The notes under the pieces were generated by a model. That model was not told the DNA's origin, ran no database searches, and was given only the letters and a program-made list of their open reading frames with translations. DNA of 64,000 nucleotides from Candidatus Omnitrophota bacterium (GTDB lineage Bacteria > Omnitrophota > Gorgyraeia > Tantalellales > Tantalellaceae): positions 1-64,000 of the forward strand of contig WJMH01000018.1 in NCBI GenBank assembly GCA_014728045.1, in the 5' to 3' direction. The position numbers and the translations under genes were made by a program. How positions within the stretch are numbered: position 1 is the stretch's first letter; every line of letters begins with the position of its first letter. Shown here piece by piece: positions 18,709 through 27,104 of the stretch.

Positions 18709-19328
18709 TCCCTGTGGTTCCCGGGTTTTCCGTTGACGAACATCAAGGGAAATATAATATCACTAATACAGCAGGGCAGCCACACTGCCAGGAACAGGAA
18801 GACCAGGACCGCGGCGTACTGCCATAAACCGGCAGGTCCTCCCCTGGCCATAATAATATGGAAAAGCGACGCCCATGTACTGATGAGCACATGGCCCGCA
18901 TGAGGGAATTTCGTGGTCGGCCGGACAAAAGCCACGCTTATGCCCGCTATGGCAAGCGGATTTACCAGCCACCATTCCTCGATAAAACCCAGATGAACGT
19001 GCCTGTGCGGCATATTCAGAAGGACCTCCCCGAGGTAAGGGATCAGCGAATCGCTCAGGGTAGCTATACCCACCGAACCCAGATAACCCACGGTTAAAAG
19101 CGCCCAGACGGGGCACGCGTGACCGTTGCTGCATTTATAGTTCTTGTACATCGAGGCGGTTACCAGCGCGCTCAAAAAAACATGTATGGGATGCAGCACG
19201 TAAAAGGCCCTGTATGCGGGCTCATACGTCAGGTCGCGGAAAACCGCCATTAAGATGATGCCGGTCACCGCCCCCACGAAGGTGAAAGGGGCGTGGTGCT
19301 CCAGTTCTCTGATGAATCTGTTGGCCAT
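18705..19328 (-). CDS. His-rich multi-pass membrane protein of unknown function
   Basis: A 207-residue protein with about five or six membrane helices. Histidines cluster in HPIHVF in helix 2, MPHRHVHLGFIEEWW in the middle and FPHAGHVLISTWASLFH later. A CC pair and an acidic residue occur in LPCCISDIIF near the end. Such spacing suggests metal or heme ligation, but I do not recognise the family. A GTG three codons upstream is an alternative start; the ATG at 19328 has a GGTGG ribosome site. It overlaps the GT39-TPR gene by 4 bp and follows a GT-B gene, so it is probably part of the same operon. Confidence 0.7.
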   Translation of the reverse strand: MANRFIRELEHHAPFTFVGAVTGIILMAVFRDLTYEPAYRAFYVLHPIHVFLSALVTASMYKNYKCSNGHACPVWALLTVGYLGSVGIATLSDSLIPYLGEVLLNMPHRHVHLGFIEEWWLVNPLAIAGISVAFVRPTTKFPHAGHVLISTWASLFHIIMARGGPAGLWQYAAVLVFLFLAVWLPCCISDIIFPLMFVNGKPGNHRE

Positions 19329-19358
19329 ATTTACCACCGATCCAGCGCGGGATCCCGG

Positions 19359-20393
19359 TTAAAGCAGTTTCTCGAAAAGATCGATGAACCTTTTGGCTAT
19401 CCTTTCGGGTGAATGCCTCTCAACGAATTTCTCCGCTTTCTGTATGATCTGGTCCTTTTTCTTTTTATCGCCGGTAATACTGGTAAGCCTCTTGCTCAAT
19501 CCGGTCACGTCCTTGTAATGGACAAGCTCGTTCTTCCAGTCATGAAAGAAGTCCGAGAGCATCGGAACGAATATAGGGCATCCGGCGCCCAGTGCCTGGT
19601 ATACCGTGGAAGAGACAACGGCATGCCCCCTGCTGGCGAATTTATGCAGTATCAGCGCGTCGGAAGCGAACAGATAATCATCGAACTGCTGTGTGGTTAT
19701 GACCTTCTGGGGGCGGACCATCATCCAGTTGGTCGGGTGCAGCTCTTCCAGCATCTGGTATCCCTTGGGAACCACATGAAGGAGCATGGTGTTCTTCTTC
19801 AGCTTCGGCGGAAGGTCCCTGTAATAGGCATGGTATCCCCTGTGCCCGAAAGAAAAAACGATCTTTTTCTTGAGTGGAAGCTCCAGTCTCTTCCTTGCAT
19901 CGGTCTTGCTGCCCCTTCTTGAAGGGAAACAAGGAAAAGGTATATGCACCGCGTCAGGGTAAACCTTTTTAAGGAACTCTTGCCTTTTATCGAAATATAC
20001 CACCTTGTCCCAGTCATGCTTGTAGAACCAGGAATGCCTTGTCATCCTGTTCTCGTGCACGACATGAACGATCTTGGCCTTTCTTTTGAGAACCGGGAAA
20101 AGGTTGTCCAGCTTGTCAACGGGCAGCATGCCTATATCCTCTATGAGGAGTATGTCGTAGTCCTTCTCCAAAAGGGGTCTTGAATCAAGCGAGTTGGTGT
20201 TGTTCCGGGTGCCGAAACACCTGGTAACGTAACTCTCGTCCTTGGCCGTTATGCCCTCGCCGTGGTAATCGGTCTTGAGAAAACTGAATACATGGACCTT
20301 ATGCCCCATTTCCCTGAGGGCTTTTCCCACGGGCTCTGCGTGCATTGCCACGCCGCTGGTTGTGTTCCAGGCCGCCATAATAGCAATCTTCAT
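19359..20393 (-). CDS. GT-B fold glycosyltransferase (GT4-like)
   Basis: A 344-residue protein with the two-domain GT-B outline. The N terminus has the open loop GVAMHAEPVGKALREMGHKV, found in GT4 enzymes. The C-terminal half has the donor-binding segment VVSSTVYQALGAGCPIFVP, where GT4 proteins carry their EAxAxGxP variant, followed by a helical tail ending FIDLFEKLL. Donor and acceptor are unknown. The ATG has AAAGGA upstream. It lies 50 bp after the NrnA-like gene and 30 bp before the His-rich membrane protein gene. Confidence 0.75.
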   Translation of the reverse strand: MKIAIMAAWNTTSGVAMHAEPVGKALREMGHKVHVFSFLKTDYHGEGITAKDESYVTRCFGTRNNTNSLDSRPLLEKDYDILLIEDIGMLPVDKLDNLFPVLKRKAKIVHVVHENRMTRHSWFYKHDWDKVVYFDKRQEFLKKVYPDAVHIPFPCFPSRRGSKTDARKRLELPLKKKIVFSFGHRGYHAYYRDLPPKLKKNTMLLHVVPKGYQMLEELHPTNWMMVRPQKVITTQQFDDYLFASDALILHKFASRGHAVVSSTVYQALGAGCPIFVPMLSDFFHDWKNELVHYKDVTGLSKRLTSITGDKKKKDQIIQKAEKFVERHSPERIAKRFIDLFEKLL

Positions 20394-20443
20394 CGCGTAT
20401 CCTTTCCTTTTTTACAAAAGAACCGTTGACCGCCCCCGCCGGA

Positions 20444-21394
20444 TCATAAAAGCGCTTCCGCTTTCCCCAGCAGTTCTTCCATTTTCCCCCCGCTATTGGG
20501 TATTATGCACCCGGCCACGTCAGAATGGCCGCCTCCGCCGTATTCCTGCGCGAGACGCGCGACATTGATGCCTCCCTTGGACCTCAGGCTGACCCTGAGC
20601 TCTTCCCCGGATTTTTCCCTGAAAAAAACGACTATATCCACTCCCTTGATGGTGCGTATCTCGTCCGCTATGGTATCGGCGTCCTCGTCCTTGCCGTTAA
20701 CCTTCCTGAAGTCCTCGCGCTTCACGATCGACCAGGCGAGCCTGCCGCCGTCAATGAATTCGCACCTGGCAAGGCATATGCCTGAAAGAACGGCGACCTG
20801 CCTTGAATGCGACCAGAAGACCATATCGACAAGTTTATAAAAATCAAGTCCTGTTTTCACCATCTCAGCGCAGACCTCGAAGGTGAAGGGCCTTACATTG
20901 GGCAGCTTGAATGAGTTGGTCTCGACGATGAGCGAGGTAAGGATGTTCTGGGCTATGTCCTTGTTTATTTTGACCTTGAGCTCCTTAAGCAGGCAGTAGA
21001 TCATCTCACCTACAGCCGGGGCTTCGGCATCAACATACCTTATATCCCCGAAAGAGTTCCTGACTTCGTGATGATCTATCTCAAGAAGCGTCCTTGACCT
21101 GCGCAGGTCCCGGTAAGCCCCGCCGAGCATTTCCCTCGTGCTGCAGTCAACGGTAACGGCCAGATCCGCGTCATTCTCAAGCTTTCTTGTGATCCTGTCC
21201 GCACCGGGAAGAGGCCTGTATCTCCTGGGCACCCCGTCCTGGCTGACCATGAACACTTTCTTGCCCAGCTTTTCCAGTCCAAGCCCCAAAGACAGCATGG
21301 AGCCGATTGCGTCCCCGTCAGGATTGACGTGGCATCCCATCGCGACAGTATCCGCCTTTAAAATGGCCTCTTTCGCCTGCGTTAAACCTTTCAT
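20444..21394 (-). CDS. nrnA: DHH/DHHA1 phosphodiesterase (NrnA-like)
   Basis: A 316-residue protein of the NrnA/RecJ-like DHH family that degrades short oligonucleotides, cyclic-dinucleotide breakdown products or pAp. Metal ligands are seen in HVNPDGDAIGS near residues 22-32, TVDCSTREM, and DHHEV near residue 110. The C-terminal DHHA1 motif is GGGHSDVAGC. The frame is open upstream, but a TATAAT promoter at 21428-21423 lies inside that extension. The ATG at 21394 with AAAGGT upstream is therefore the likely start. Confidence 0.88.
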   Translation of the reverse strand: MKGLTQAKEAILKADTVAMGCHVNPDGDAIGSMLSLGLGLEKLGKKVFMVSQDGVPRRYRPLPGADRITRKLENDADLAVTVDCSTREMLGGAYRDLRRSRTLLEIDHHEVRNSFGDIRYVDAEAPAVGEMIYCLLKELKVKINKDIAQNILTSLIVETNSFKLPNVRPFTFEVCAEMVKTGLDFYKLVDMVFWSHSRQVAVLSGICLARCEFIDGGRLAWSIVKREDFRKVNGKDEDADTIADEIRTIKGVDIVVFFREKSGEELRVSLRSKGGINVARLAQEYGGGGHSDVAGCIIPNSGGKMEELLGKAEALL

Positions 21395-21422
21395 ATCTGA
21401 CCTTTGCATGCTTTTGACAGGT

Positions 21423-21451
21423 ATTATACCATACTGGATGCGTTTAAACAA
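21423..21451 (-). promoter_or_regulatory. Promoter of the NrnA-like gene and probably the glycosyltransferase run
   Basis: TTGTTT (21451-21446), a 17-bp spacer and TATAAT (21428-21423). The predicted start is near 21416, 22 nt before the chosen ATG. Confidence 0.55.
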
Positions 21452-21502
21452 AACCGCGTGTTTTTATTGCCTGCGGGAATACCAGCCGAACGATATATCC
21501 GC

Positions 21503-22873
21503 TCACCTCAGGTCCCTCGGCCCCAGGCCTTTGCGCCAGTGTTCCTCGATCTGCTCGAGGGTGTGCCCCTTTGTTTCGGGAATATAGAAATAACAGAAAA
21601 CCCACCCGGTTATTCCCAGGATCGCGTACAGCCAGAAGGTGCCCGCCTTGCCGATCTTCTCGATAAGCGTAAGGAACGTCATGGCGACCGTGAAATTGAA
21701 TATCCAGTTGGACATGGTCGCCAGGCTCATCGCCCTGCCGCGTATCTTGAGAGGGAAAACCTCAGAAACTATCACCCATGCCACAGTGCCCAGACTGAAA
21801 GCAAAGGAAGCTATGTAGAGAATAAGGCTGCCGGCCGCGACCCATTTAAGGATATGGGAAAGGCCCTTCATCCCGAAAGCCAGGCCGAGCGCCGAAAGGC
21901 TGACCACCATGCCGGCAAGCCCTATGAACAGCAAAGGCCGCCTTCCTATCCGGTCAATGACCTTTATCGAAACGATCGTCATGATAACGTTCACTATACC
22001 CACTCCCATAGTGGCCAGTATCGCCACAGAAGCGGAGCCGAAGCCGGCGAACTCGAATATCGTAGGCGCGTAGTAAATGACAGTGTTTATCCCCGTTACC
22101 TGCTGAAAGAACATTATCCCTATACCGATGATAAGAGGTTTTCTCATCCACGGCTTAAGAAGCTCCTTCCACCCGCCGGTCTCCTGCTGGAGGGAAGACT
22201 CGATATCGCTTAGCTCCTTTTCCACGTTACCTCCGGCCCTGACACGCCTGAGAACTTCCCTGGCCCTGTGCACCAGTGACCTGCTCATCAGCCATCTGGG
22301 ACTGGCGGGCAGGAAAAATATGCCTATGCCGAGTATGGCCGCTGGAACGACCCCCAGGGCGAACATCCCCCTCCAGCTTTTCTGGCCGGCGAGCAGAAAA
22401 TCGACCACATATGAAAGCACTATGCCGACCGTTATGGCAAGCTGGTTGAGCGAGACCAGGGCCCCTCTGGCGCGCGCTGGGGAGATCTCAGATATGTAAA
22501 GCGGAACCGCGAAGGAAGCTATACCTATGGCCACACCGATCACAAGGCGTCCGGCTATAAGTAACGACACGCCCGGCGCCATAGCGGTCACGATCGACCC
22601 CAGCGTGAATATAACGGCGGTGGCGATTATGACCCTTTTTCGTCCGAAAGTATCCGAGACCTGACCGCTCAAAGCAGCTCCGATTATCGCCCCGACAAGT
22701 ACGGCGCTTACCACCAGCTCCTCCCTTGCCGGGGTAAGGGCGAACTGGTCCTTGATGAACAGTATCGCTCCCGAGATAACCCCCGTGTCGTAACCGAAAA
22801 GCAGCCCTCCAAGAGCGGCTATCGCGGCGACAACCCCTATGAACAACCCGCTTTTATTCCCCGCCTGTTCCAT
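21503..22873 (-). CDS. MFS sugar porter (XylE/GalP type)
   Basis: A 456-residue, 12-helix sugar:cation symporter. Family signatures are GYDTGVISGA in helix 1, DTFGRKRVI, PLYISEISPARARGALVS, the QQVTGINTVIYYAP substrate helix 7, DRIGRRPLL and the C-terminal PETKGHTLEQIEE. It should take up a hexose or pentose with protons or sodium. Ribosome site GGAGG lies 4 nt before the ATG. The start lies 20 bp inside the end of the glycoside-hydrolase gene, so uptake and cleavage are probably coupled. Confidence 0.92.
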   Translation of the reverse strand: MEQAGNKSGLFIGVVAAIAALGGLLFGYDTGVISGAILFIKDQFALTPAREELVVSAVLVGAIIGAALSGQVSDTFGRKRVIIATAVIFTLGSIVTAMAPGVSLLIAGRLVIGVAIGIASFAVPLYISEISPARARGALVSLNQLAITVGIVLSYVVDFLLAGQKSWRGMFALGVVPAAILGIGIFFLPASPRWLMSRSLVHRAREVLRRVRAGGNVEKELSDIESSLQQETGGWKELLKPWMRKPLIIGIGIMFFQQVTGINTVIYYAPTIFEFAGFGSASVAILATMGVGIVNVIMTIVSIKVIDRIGRRPLLFIGLAGMVVSLSALGLAFGMKGLSHILKWVAAGSLILYIASFAFSLGTVAWVIVSEVFPLKIRGRAMSLATMSNWIFNFTVAMTFLTLIEKIGKAGTFWLYAILGITGWVFCYFYIPETKGHTLEQIEEHWRKGLGPRDLR

Positions 22874-23939
22874 TTTGCCTCCTTTTCTCCGGCATTTCTA
22901 AAAGTGCTCCGATACTTTCTGTCCACCTGTGGTCACCGTAGCGCCGGGCCCTGTAAAGCCAGAATTCGCATCCCCAGAGAAGGACCGTGCCGAATCCCAT
23001 CGACCGGAGCATATCAAAGGTGCCGACGGTCTTTTCCCTGCGCCCGGTACGCGGTTGTTCCTTCCCGGTATACACAAGATGTCCGGGTTCCCAGGGTTCG
23101 GCCTGGAGCTCTGTAACCCACGGCACCTTGCCCGCTTGCTTGATCCTGTCATGGATCCTACGGAAATACTTCCGGGGTCTCTTCGTGTCAGTCCGAAAGT
23201 ACAGAGGGAAAAGCCACAGTTTATGACCCACGTCCGGATAAACGTTTATCCCCAGCACGTCGCACAAAGAGAGGTTCTCTTCGATATTATCGTACTTAGA
23301 ACCAACGCGCCTCAGGATCCTTAGAAAAAGGTTCGGATAAGTAGCCACAGTTAGAACTATCGGCCTTCGGGACCGGTCAAGGCGCCTGACCAGTTCCACT
23401 TCTTCTTCGAGGAACCCGGGACCTATATACCAGTTGTCGGGCCCTATCCGGTTAAGCGCCTCGTTCTCCACCTGCCAGTATTTTACGGCGGAATTATCCC
23501 TGTACCGGGTCACCACCTTCTCTATGAAACCGAGCGCCGCTTCTCTGAGCACGGGATTGCGCGCAACATCCCCTCCCCTGGCCAGCCGGGCTTTTCGCCT
23601 CAGCCATTCCGGGATAAAATATTCGGGCCACCTCGGAGCTTTTATCCCAACGGTAAGGACAACGGGGATTTTTTTTCGATGAGCCTCTTCCAGCTGACGG
23701 TCAAGTTCCGTAAAATCATATACACCTTCGGAGGGCTCTATCCTGTTCCAGTAAGAACCCAGCCTTATGATACCGAAGCCCATCCGTAGAACCGCCCGGT
23801 ATGTTCTCTCCGAGTCCATGTCAAGATAAGCGCACTGGATCTGGCTGAAGGTGGTTCCCACGAGGTCCTCTCCGGCACACGCAAAAGCGCACCGGGAAAC
23901 GATCAGCGCGAAAACAGCTGTTTTTTTCAATAGATCCAT
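22854..23939 (-). CDS. Exported clan GH-A glycoside hydrolase-like protein
   Basis: A 361-residue protein with a likely signal peptide (residues 1-22, ending CAFACAG) and a TIM-barrel outline. The acid/base region is YWQVENEA with Glu160 after Asn159, and the predicted nucleophile is Glu277 in WVTELQAEPW. These positions are typical of clan GH-A retaining enzymes such as beta-galactosidases, xylanases and cellulases. The sugar specificity is not readable. The ATG at 23939 gives a proper signal peptide, although the ribosome site is weak. It sits between a GT2 enzyme and a sugar porter. Confidence 0.75.
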   Translation of the reverse strand: MDLLKKTAVFALIVSRCAFACAGEDLVGTTFSQIQCAYLDMDSERTYRAVLRMGFGIIRLGSYWNRIEPSEGVYDFTELDRQLEEAHRKKIPVVLTVGIKAPRWPEYFIPEWLRRKARLARGGDVARNPVLREAALGFIEKVVTRYRDNSAVKYWQVENEALNRIGPDNWYIGPGFLEEEVELVRRLDRSRRPIVLTVATYPNLFLRILRRVGSKYDNIEENLSLCDVLGINVYPDVGHKLWLFPLYFRTDTKRPRKYFRRIHDRIKQAGKVPWVTELQAEPWEPGHLVYTGKEQPRTGRREKTVGTFDMLRSMGFGTVLLWGCEFWLYRARRYGDHRWTESIGALLEMPEKRRQNGTGGE

Positions 23940-23956
23940 ACTGAAAAACCATTTCT

Positions 23957-25594
23957 TTATTTTTTCACCTTGTCGGTCACCCAGAAGGTCATGTACTTGC
24001 CCATCATAAGGCGCGTCTGCGCGTCCAGTGCGGGAAGAGCGCTCAGGAAAACAATGGTAAAAGGCACCAGGAGCCACTGCAGGGCGAACCCCGCCCGTTC
24101 CAGAAGGGAATGGCCGCCCCTGTTCTTTGGTAAAAGGCACAGGCTCAGCACGATACTCGTAATAAGGGAGAATGACGCGAGGTTGAAGATCGTTCCCGTA
24201 ATGCGCGGTACGGTATAATAGAAGACCGAATGCGAGTAATCCTTTGTGGCGAAAATGGCGGGGAGCCAGCCTATGACCGTAAGCAGGAACGCCCAGGTCG
24301 TCCATGATATATGCCCCTCGAAAAGCTTGTACCCGGTCTTGAGCTTGAGCAGAAAAGGTATCTTGCCGTTTTTGATGAAGGCCCTCATGACTATGGGAAA
24401 GTTCTCCACTCCCCACGCCCATCGTCTTTTCTGCTTGTACACGTTCTTAACGGTCTGCCACCACGTGCCGGCGACGACCGCGTCCATCGACAGCGTCGTG
24501 TACATGGGCACGACCCCGTAGTTGCCGTCATAATGGATGAACGCTTTCCAGAAGATCGCCGAATCATCGGATATCATGTCCACCGGCCAGTATCCCACCT
24601 CGACAAGAGCCTTGAAGCTCATGCTGTGGCTGGAAAAAGTCACCAGCTTCTCCGGATTGGTGGCTTCGATAAGCTGGAAGAAAGAAGAACCCGTCTCGAG
24701 CACACGGGTAATACCCGGGGCTTGCCATATATTATTGTTGTACACCGGAACGGGCTGGAAGCTGGCTCTCTGCCTGTGGGGAGAAGTAAGAAAATAATAA
24801 GTAAGGCTGGCGAAATAATCCGGCGCCACCACGGTATCCGAATCAAAACAGGATGAAACGACGTTCTCGAATGGAATGTTCCGGCTGCTGAAGTATTCTG
24901 CCGTTTTCTTTGCGGCGTAAGTCGCGTTGGCGCCCTTGGCCTTGGCCTCCCCGACGATACCGTCGGGGTGGACCACTATGAACATGTCGTAAAATTTCCC
25001 CGCGTGGGCTTTTACGGTCTCCTCCGCGCCTTTTTTAACTTCTCCAGAAGCCCTCTCCTCCAGCGCCAGCACGACCACTATCTGCCGTGAGGGAAAAGTG
25101 CCCTCGGCGAGACTTTTAATACCGGGCTCTATGACATCCTTCTCTTCTTTCGCGACAGGAATGATGACCAGGTGATAAATATCCTGCGAGGCGGGCTTAT
25201 CGCCTGCCGAAGAAACAAGCTGCCTGACCCTCCTTTTATGCGCCAGGAAGGATATCTTCTGTTTAAGAGTGCCTGTTGCGGGCCTCTTTTCAAGCTCTTC
25301 AAGATAGCTGGCGATGTCATCAAGCCCCCGCACCCGCTCCATCCAATCAGTATCCTCTTCGGCCGAGAGCCTGAAATACGACAGAATAAGAAAAAGCGTC
25401 ATGTATATAAGGCGCAGGAGCCAGTAAAGATAGAAGGCTATGATTATAACCGCAGCCATCAGCGGTTCGAGAAGGGCAAGGATCATCATGCCGACTATTA
25501 TCGTCCAGCTTGTCGCCCCCGGGACGATCTCGAACGCCCTCTGCAGTTTCGCTTCTTTGCCGCTCAGGTTGTTCCCTGTGAATCTGAACTCCAT
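23957..25594 (-). CDS. Membrane-bound family 2 glycosyltransferase
   Basis: A 545-residue processive-type GT2 protein. It has two N-terminal helices (about 30-75), a cytoplasmic GT-A domain with a SSCFDSDTVV metal motif near residue 250 and QKRRWAWG (QxxRW) near residue 395, then four or five C-terminal helices. QxxRW is typical of cellulose- or hyaluronan-synthase-like polymerases. The polymer is unknown. GAGGAG precedes the ATG, which lies 31 bp inside the end of the PEGA gene. Confidence 0.85.
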   Translation of the reverse strand: MEFRFTGNNLSGKEAKLQRAFEIVPGATSWTIIVGMMILALLEPLMAAVIIIAFYLYWLLRLIYMTLFLILSYFRLSAEEDTDWMERVRGLDDIASYLEELEKRPATGTLKQKISFLAHKRRVRQLVSSAGDKPASQDIYHLVIIPVAKEEKDVIEPGIKSLAEGTFPSRQIVVVLALEERASGEVKKGAEETVKAHAGKFYDMFIVVHPDGIVGEAKAKGANATYAAKKTAEYFSSRNIPFENVVSSCFDSDTVVAPDYFASLTYYFLTSPHRQRASFQPVPVYNNNIWQAPGITRVLETGSSFFQLIEATNPEKLVTFSSHSMSFKALVEVGYWPVDMISDDSAIFWKAFIHYDGNYGVVPMYTTLSMDAVVAGTWWQTVKNVYKQKRRWAWGVENFPIVMRAFIKNGKIPFLLKLKTGYKLFEGHISWTTWAFLLTVIGWLPAIFATKDYSHSVFYYTVPRITGTIFNLASFSLITSIVLSLCLLPKNRGGHSLLERAGFALQWLLVPFTIVFLSALPALDAQTRLMMGKYMTFWVTDKVKK

Positions 25595-27057
25595 AACTCC
25601 TCTAGTTTAGTCTTTTTCTTGCTGCCTGTTATCTCGGGAAAAGGCGCTTTTATAAGCCCCTTTTCCGGGAGGATCTCCACAGAGCGTAGCGCCCCGTCCG
25701 GCGAATCGAGAAAATACATTTTGCCGGCCTCTTCAGAATAGTATACAGCAGTTCCCTCTTTGACCCGGAACACCTCGTTAAGAAAGAACTCCCCGTAGGA
25801 TTCGGTAGCCAGAAGCTTGAGTTGTGCGCCGTCGCTGAAAAGGATGTGTGAGGCGCCGTACACCCAGAAGCACTGTCGTATATCTCTTCCTTTCGAATAT
25901 ATCCAGGCGAGCTTCGGGCCCTTTTCGAAACCCTCCCCCCCCGTCCTCTCCGCGGTAAAATCGAGAATGCCGATCCTCTCTTTCTGCCAGACAAGAAGCC
26001 TTTTGGTTCCGCTGTCGAAGCGGATGCCCCTCACCCCTTCCGGGACGAACCTGTAGGGAAGCCTGTTCGAGATGAGCTGACCTCTCTCTCCCGTAAAGAC
26101 CAGAAATTCGCGCGAGAGCACGTATATATCAAAAGCCTCCCCTCTTCCGAAGAGCATACCGCCCAGGTCAAAATCCTCCAACACCTTCCTGAGCCTTTTG
26201 CCGTCGGAGTCCACCTCAATAATGGTGTTATCTTCATTCAACAGGTACACCCCGTCCTCGGACAGCCCGAACCCCTTCACCCCGATAGCGAACTCCGGAT
26301 AAACCGCTTCGGAGGATACGTCCACTTTCTTAACGGCGTTCTCCCGGAGTACGTACAGCGTGTTCTCATCAGAAGCCTGCCACCTGATCCGGTCCGGATC
26401 CGCGGGCAACAGCGCCGTAATATCCTTGACGGTATTGCTGCCGTCCGCGAAATCTATCCAGAGAAATCTCTCGGACCTATCCAGCTTTACCCTCGCCACC
26501 ACCATGGAACTTGCTCTTTCGGTGAAAATATCTACGACCCTGGCTTCTTTAAAAGGTGAACCCGCGTCAATCAGGGTCCAGGCCCTTTCCCGCCTGTAAT
26601 CGCATACGTGTATATTCCCGGGAGTGCGCCCCTCTTCAGCCAGGAAGAAGCCGCTCTTCGGTATAGGCACCAGATCATTGAATTCATCCGCGAGTATCCT
26701 CCTGCTTTGCCACTTATCGGGTATTAGCAGTACGCTGTCGAGCACCGTAGCCTTCTCCTCTTCCACCGGGACGGTCCTCGCCCAGGGGCGATAGCCCTCA
26801 AGCCGCAGTTCGACCCCATATTCGCCCGGGAGCAGTTCTCTGACGGCCGCCGGTGTCGTTTTATCGCAAGAGGTTCCAGTTACGAATATCTCAGCGCCGG
26901 AAGGCGCCGAGGAAAGATAAATAAGGCCGGTTTTGGAATACCCTTCCCTGGCCTGGGGGTTGTAGATGTATCCGAAGGCGTACAGTATGAGCAGGGGACA
27001 GGTGCTAACGTATATCACCGCGAAAATATAGAATATTATCTTTCTCAGAAGCTGCAT
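25564..27057 (-). CDS. PEGA-domain membrane-anchored protein with propeller-like C-terminal part
   Basis: A 497-residue protein with one N-terminal helix (about 5-28) and a PEGA-type domain at about 45-110 (SSAPSGAEIFVTG, then LEGYRPW). The remaining 370 residues are strand-rich repeats such as DGVYLLNEDNTIIEVDSDG and KRLLVWQKERIGILDF, consistent with a beta-propeller. PEGA domains occur in surface-layer or glycan-linked proteins. No catalytic residues are visible. It directly precedes the GT2 gene and may assist polymer handling at the envelope. Confidence 0.7.
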   Translation of the reverse strand: MQLLRKIIFYIFAVIYVSTCPLLILYAFGYIYNPQAREGYSKTGLIYLSSAPSGAEIFVTGTSCDKTTPAAVRELLPGEYGVELRLEGYRPWARTVPVEEEKATVLDSVLLIPDKWQSRRILADEFNDLVPIPKSGFFLAEEGRTPGNIHVCDYRRERAWTLIDAGSPFKEARVVDIFTERASSMVVARVKLDRSERFLWIDFADGSNTVKDITALLPADPDRIRWQASDENTLYVLRENAVKKVDVSSEAVYPEFAIGVKGFGLSEDGVYLLNEDNTIIEVDSDGKRLRKVLEDFDLGGMLFGRGEAFDIYVLSREFLVFTGERGQLISNRLPYRFVPEGVRGIRFDSGTKRLLVWQKERIGILDFTAERTGGEGFEKGPKLAWIYSKGRDIRQCFWVYGASHILFSDGAQLKLLATESYGEFFLNEVFRVKEGTAVYYSEEAGKMYFLDSPDGALRSVEILPEKGLIKAPFPEITGSKKKTKLEELWSSDSQGTT

Positions 27058-27104
27058 CTTCTGTTCCTCACGCGTTTACTGTCCCGGGGCGAGAGCCCTT
27101 CATT

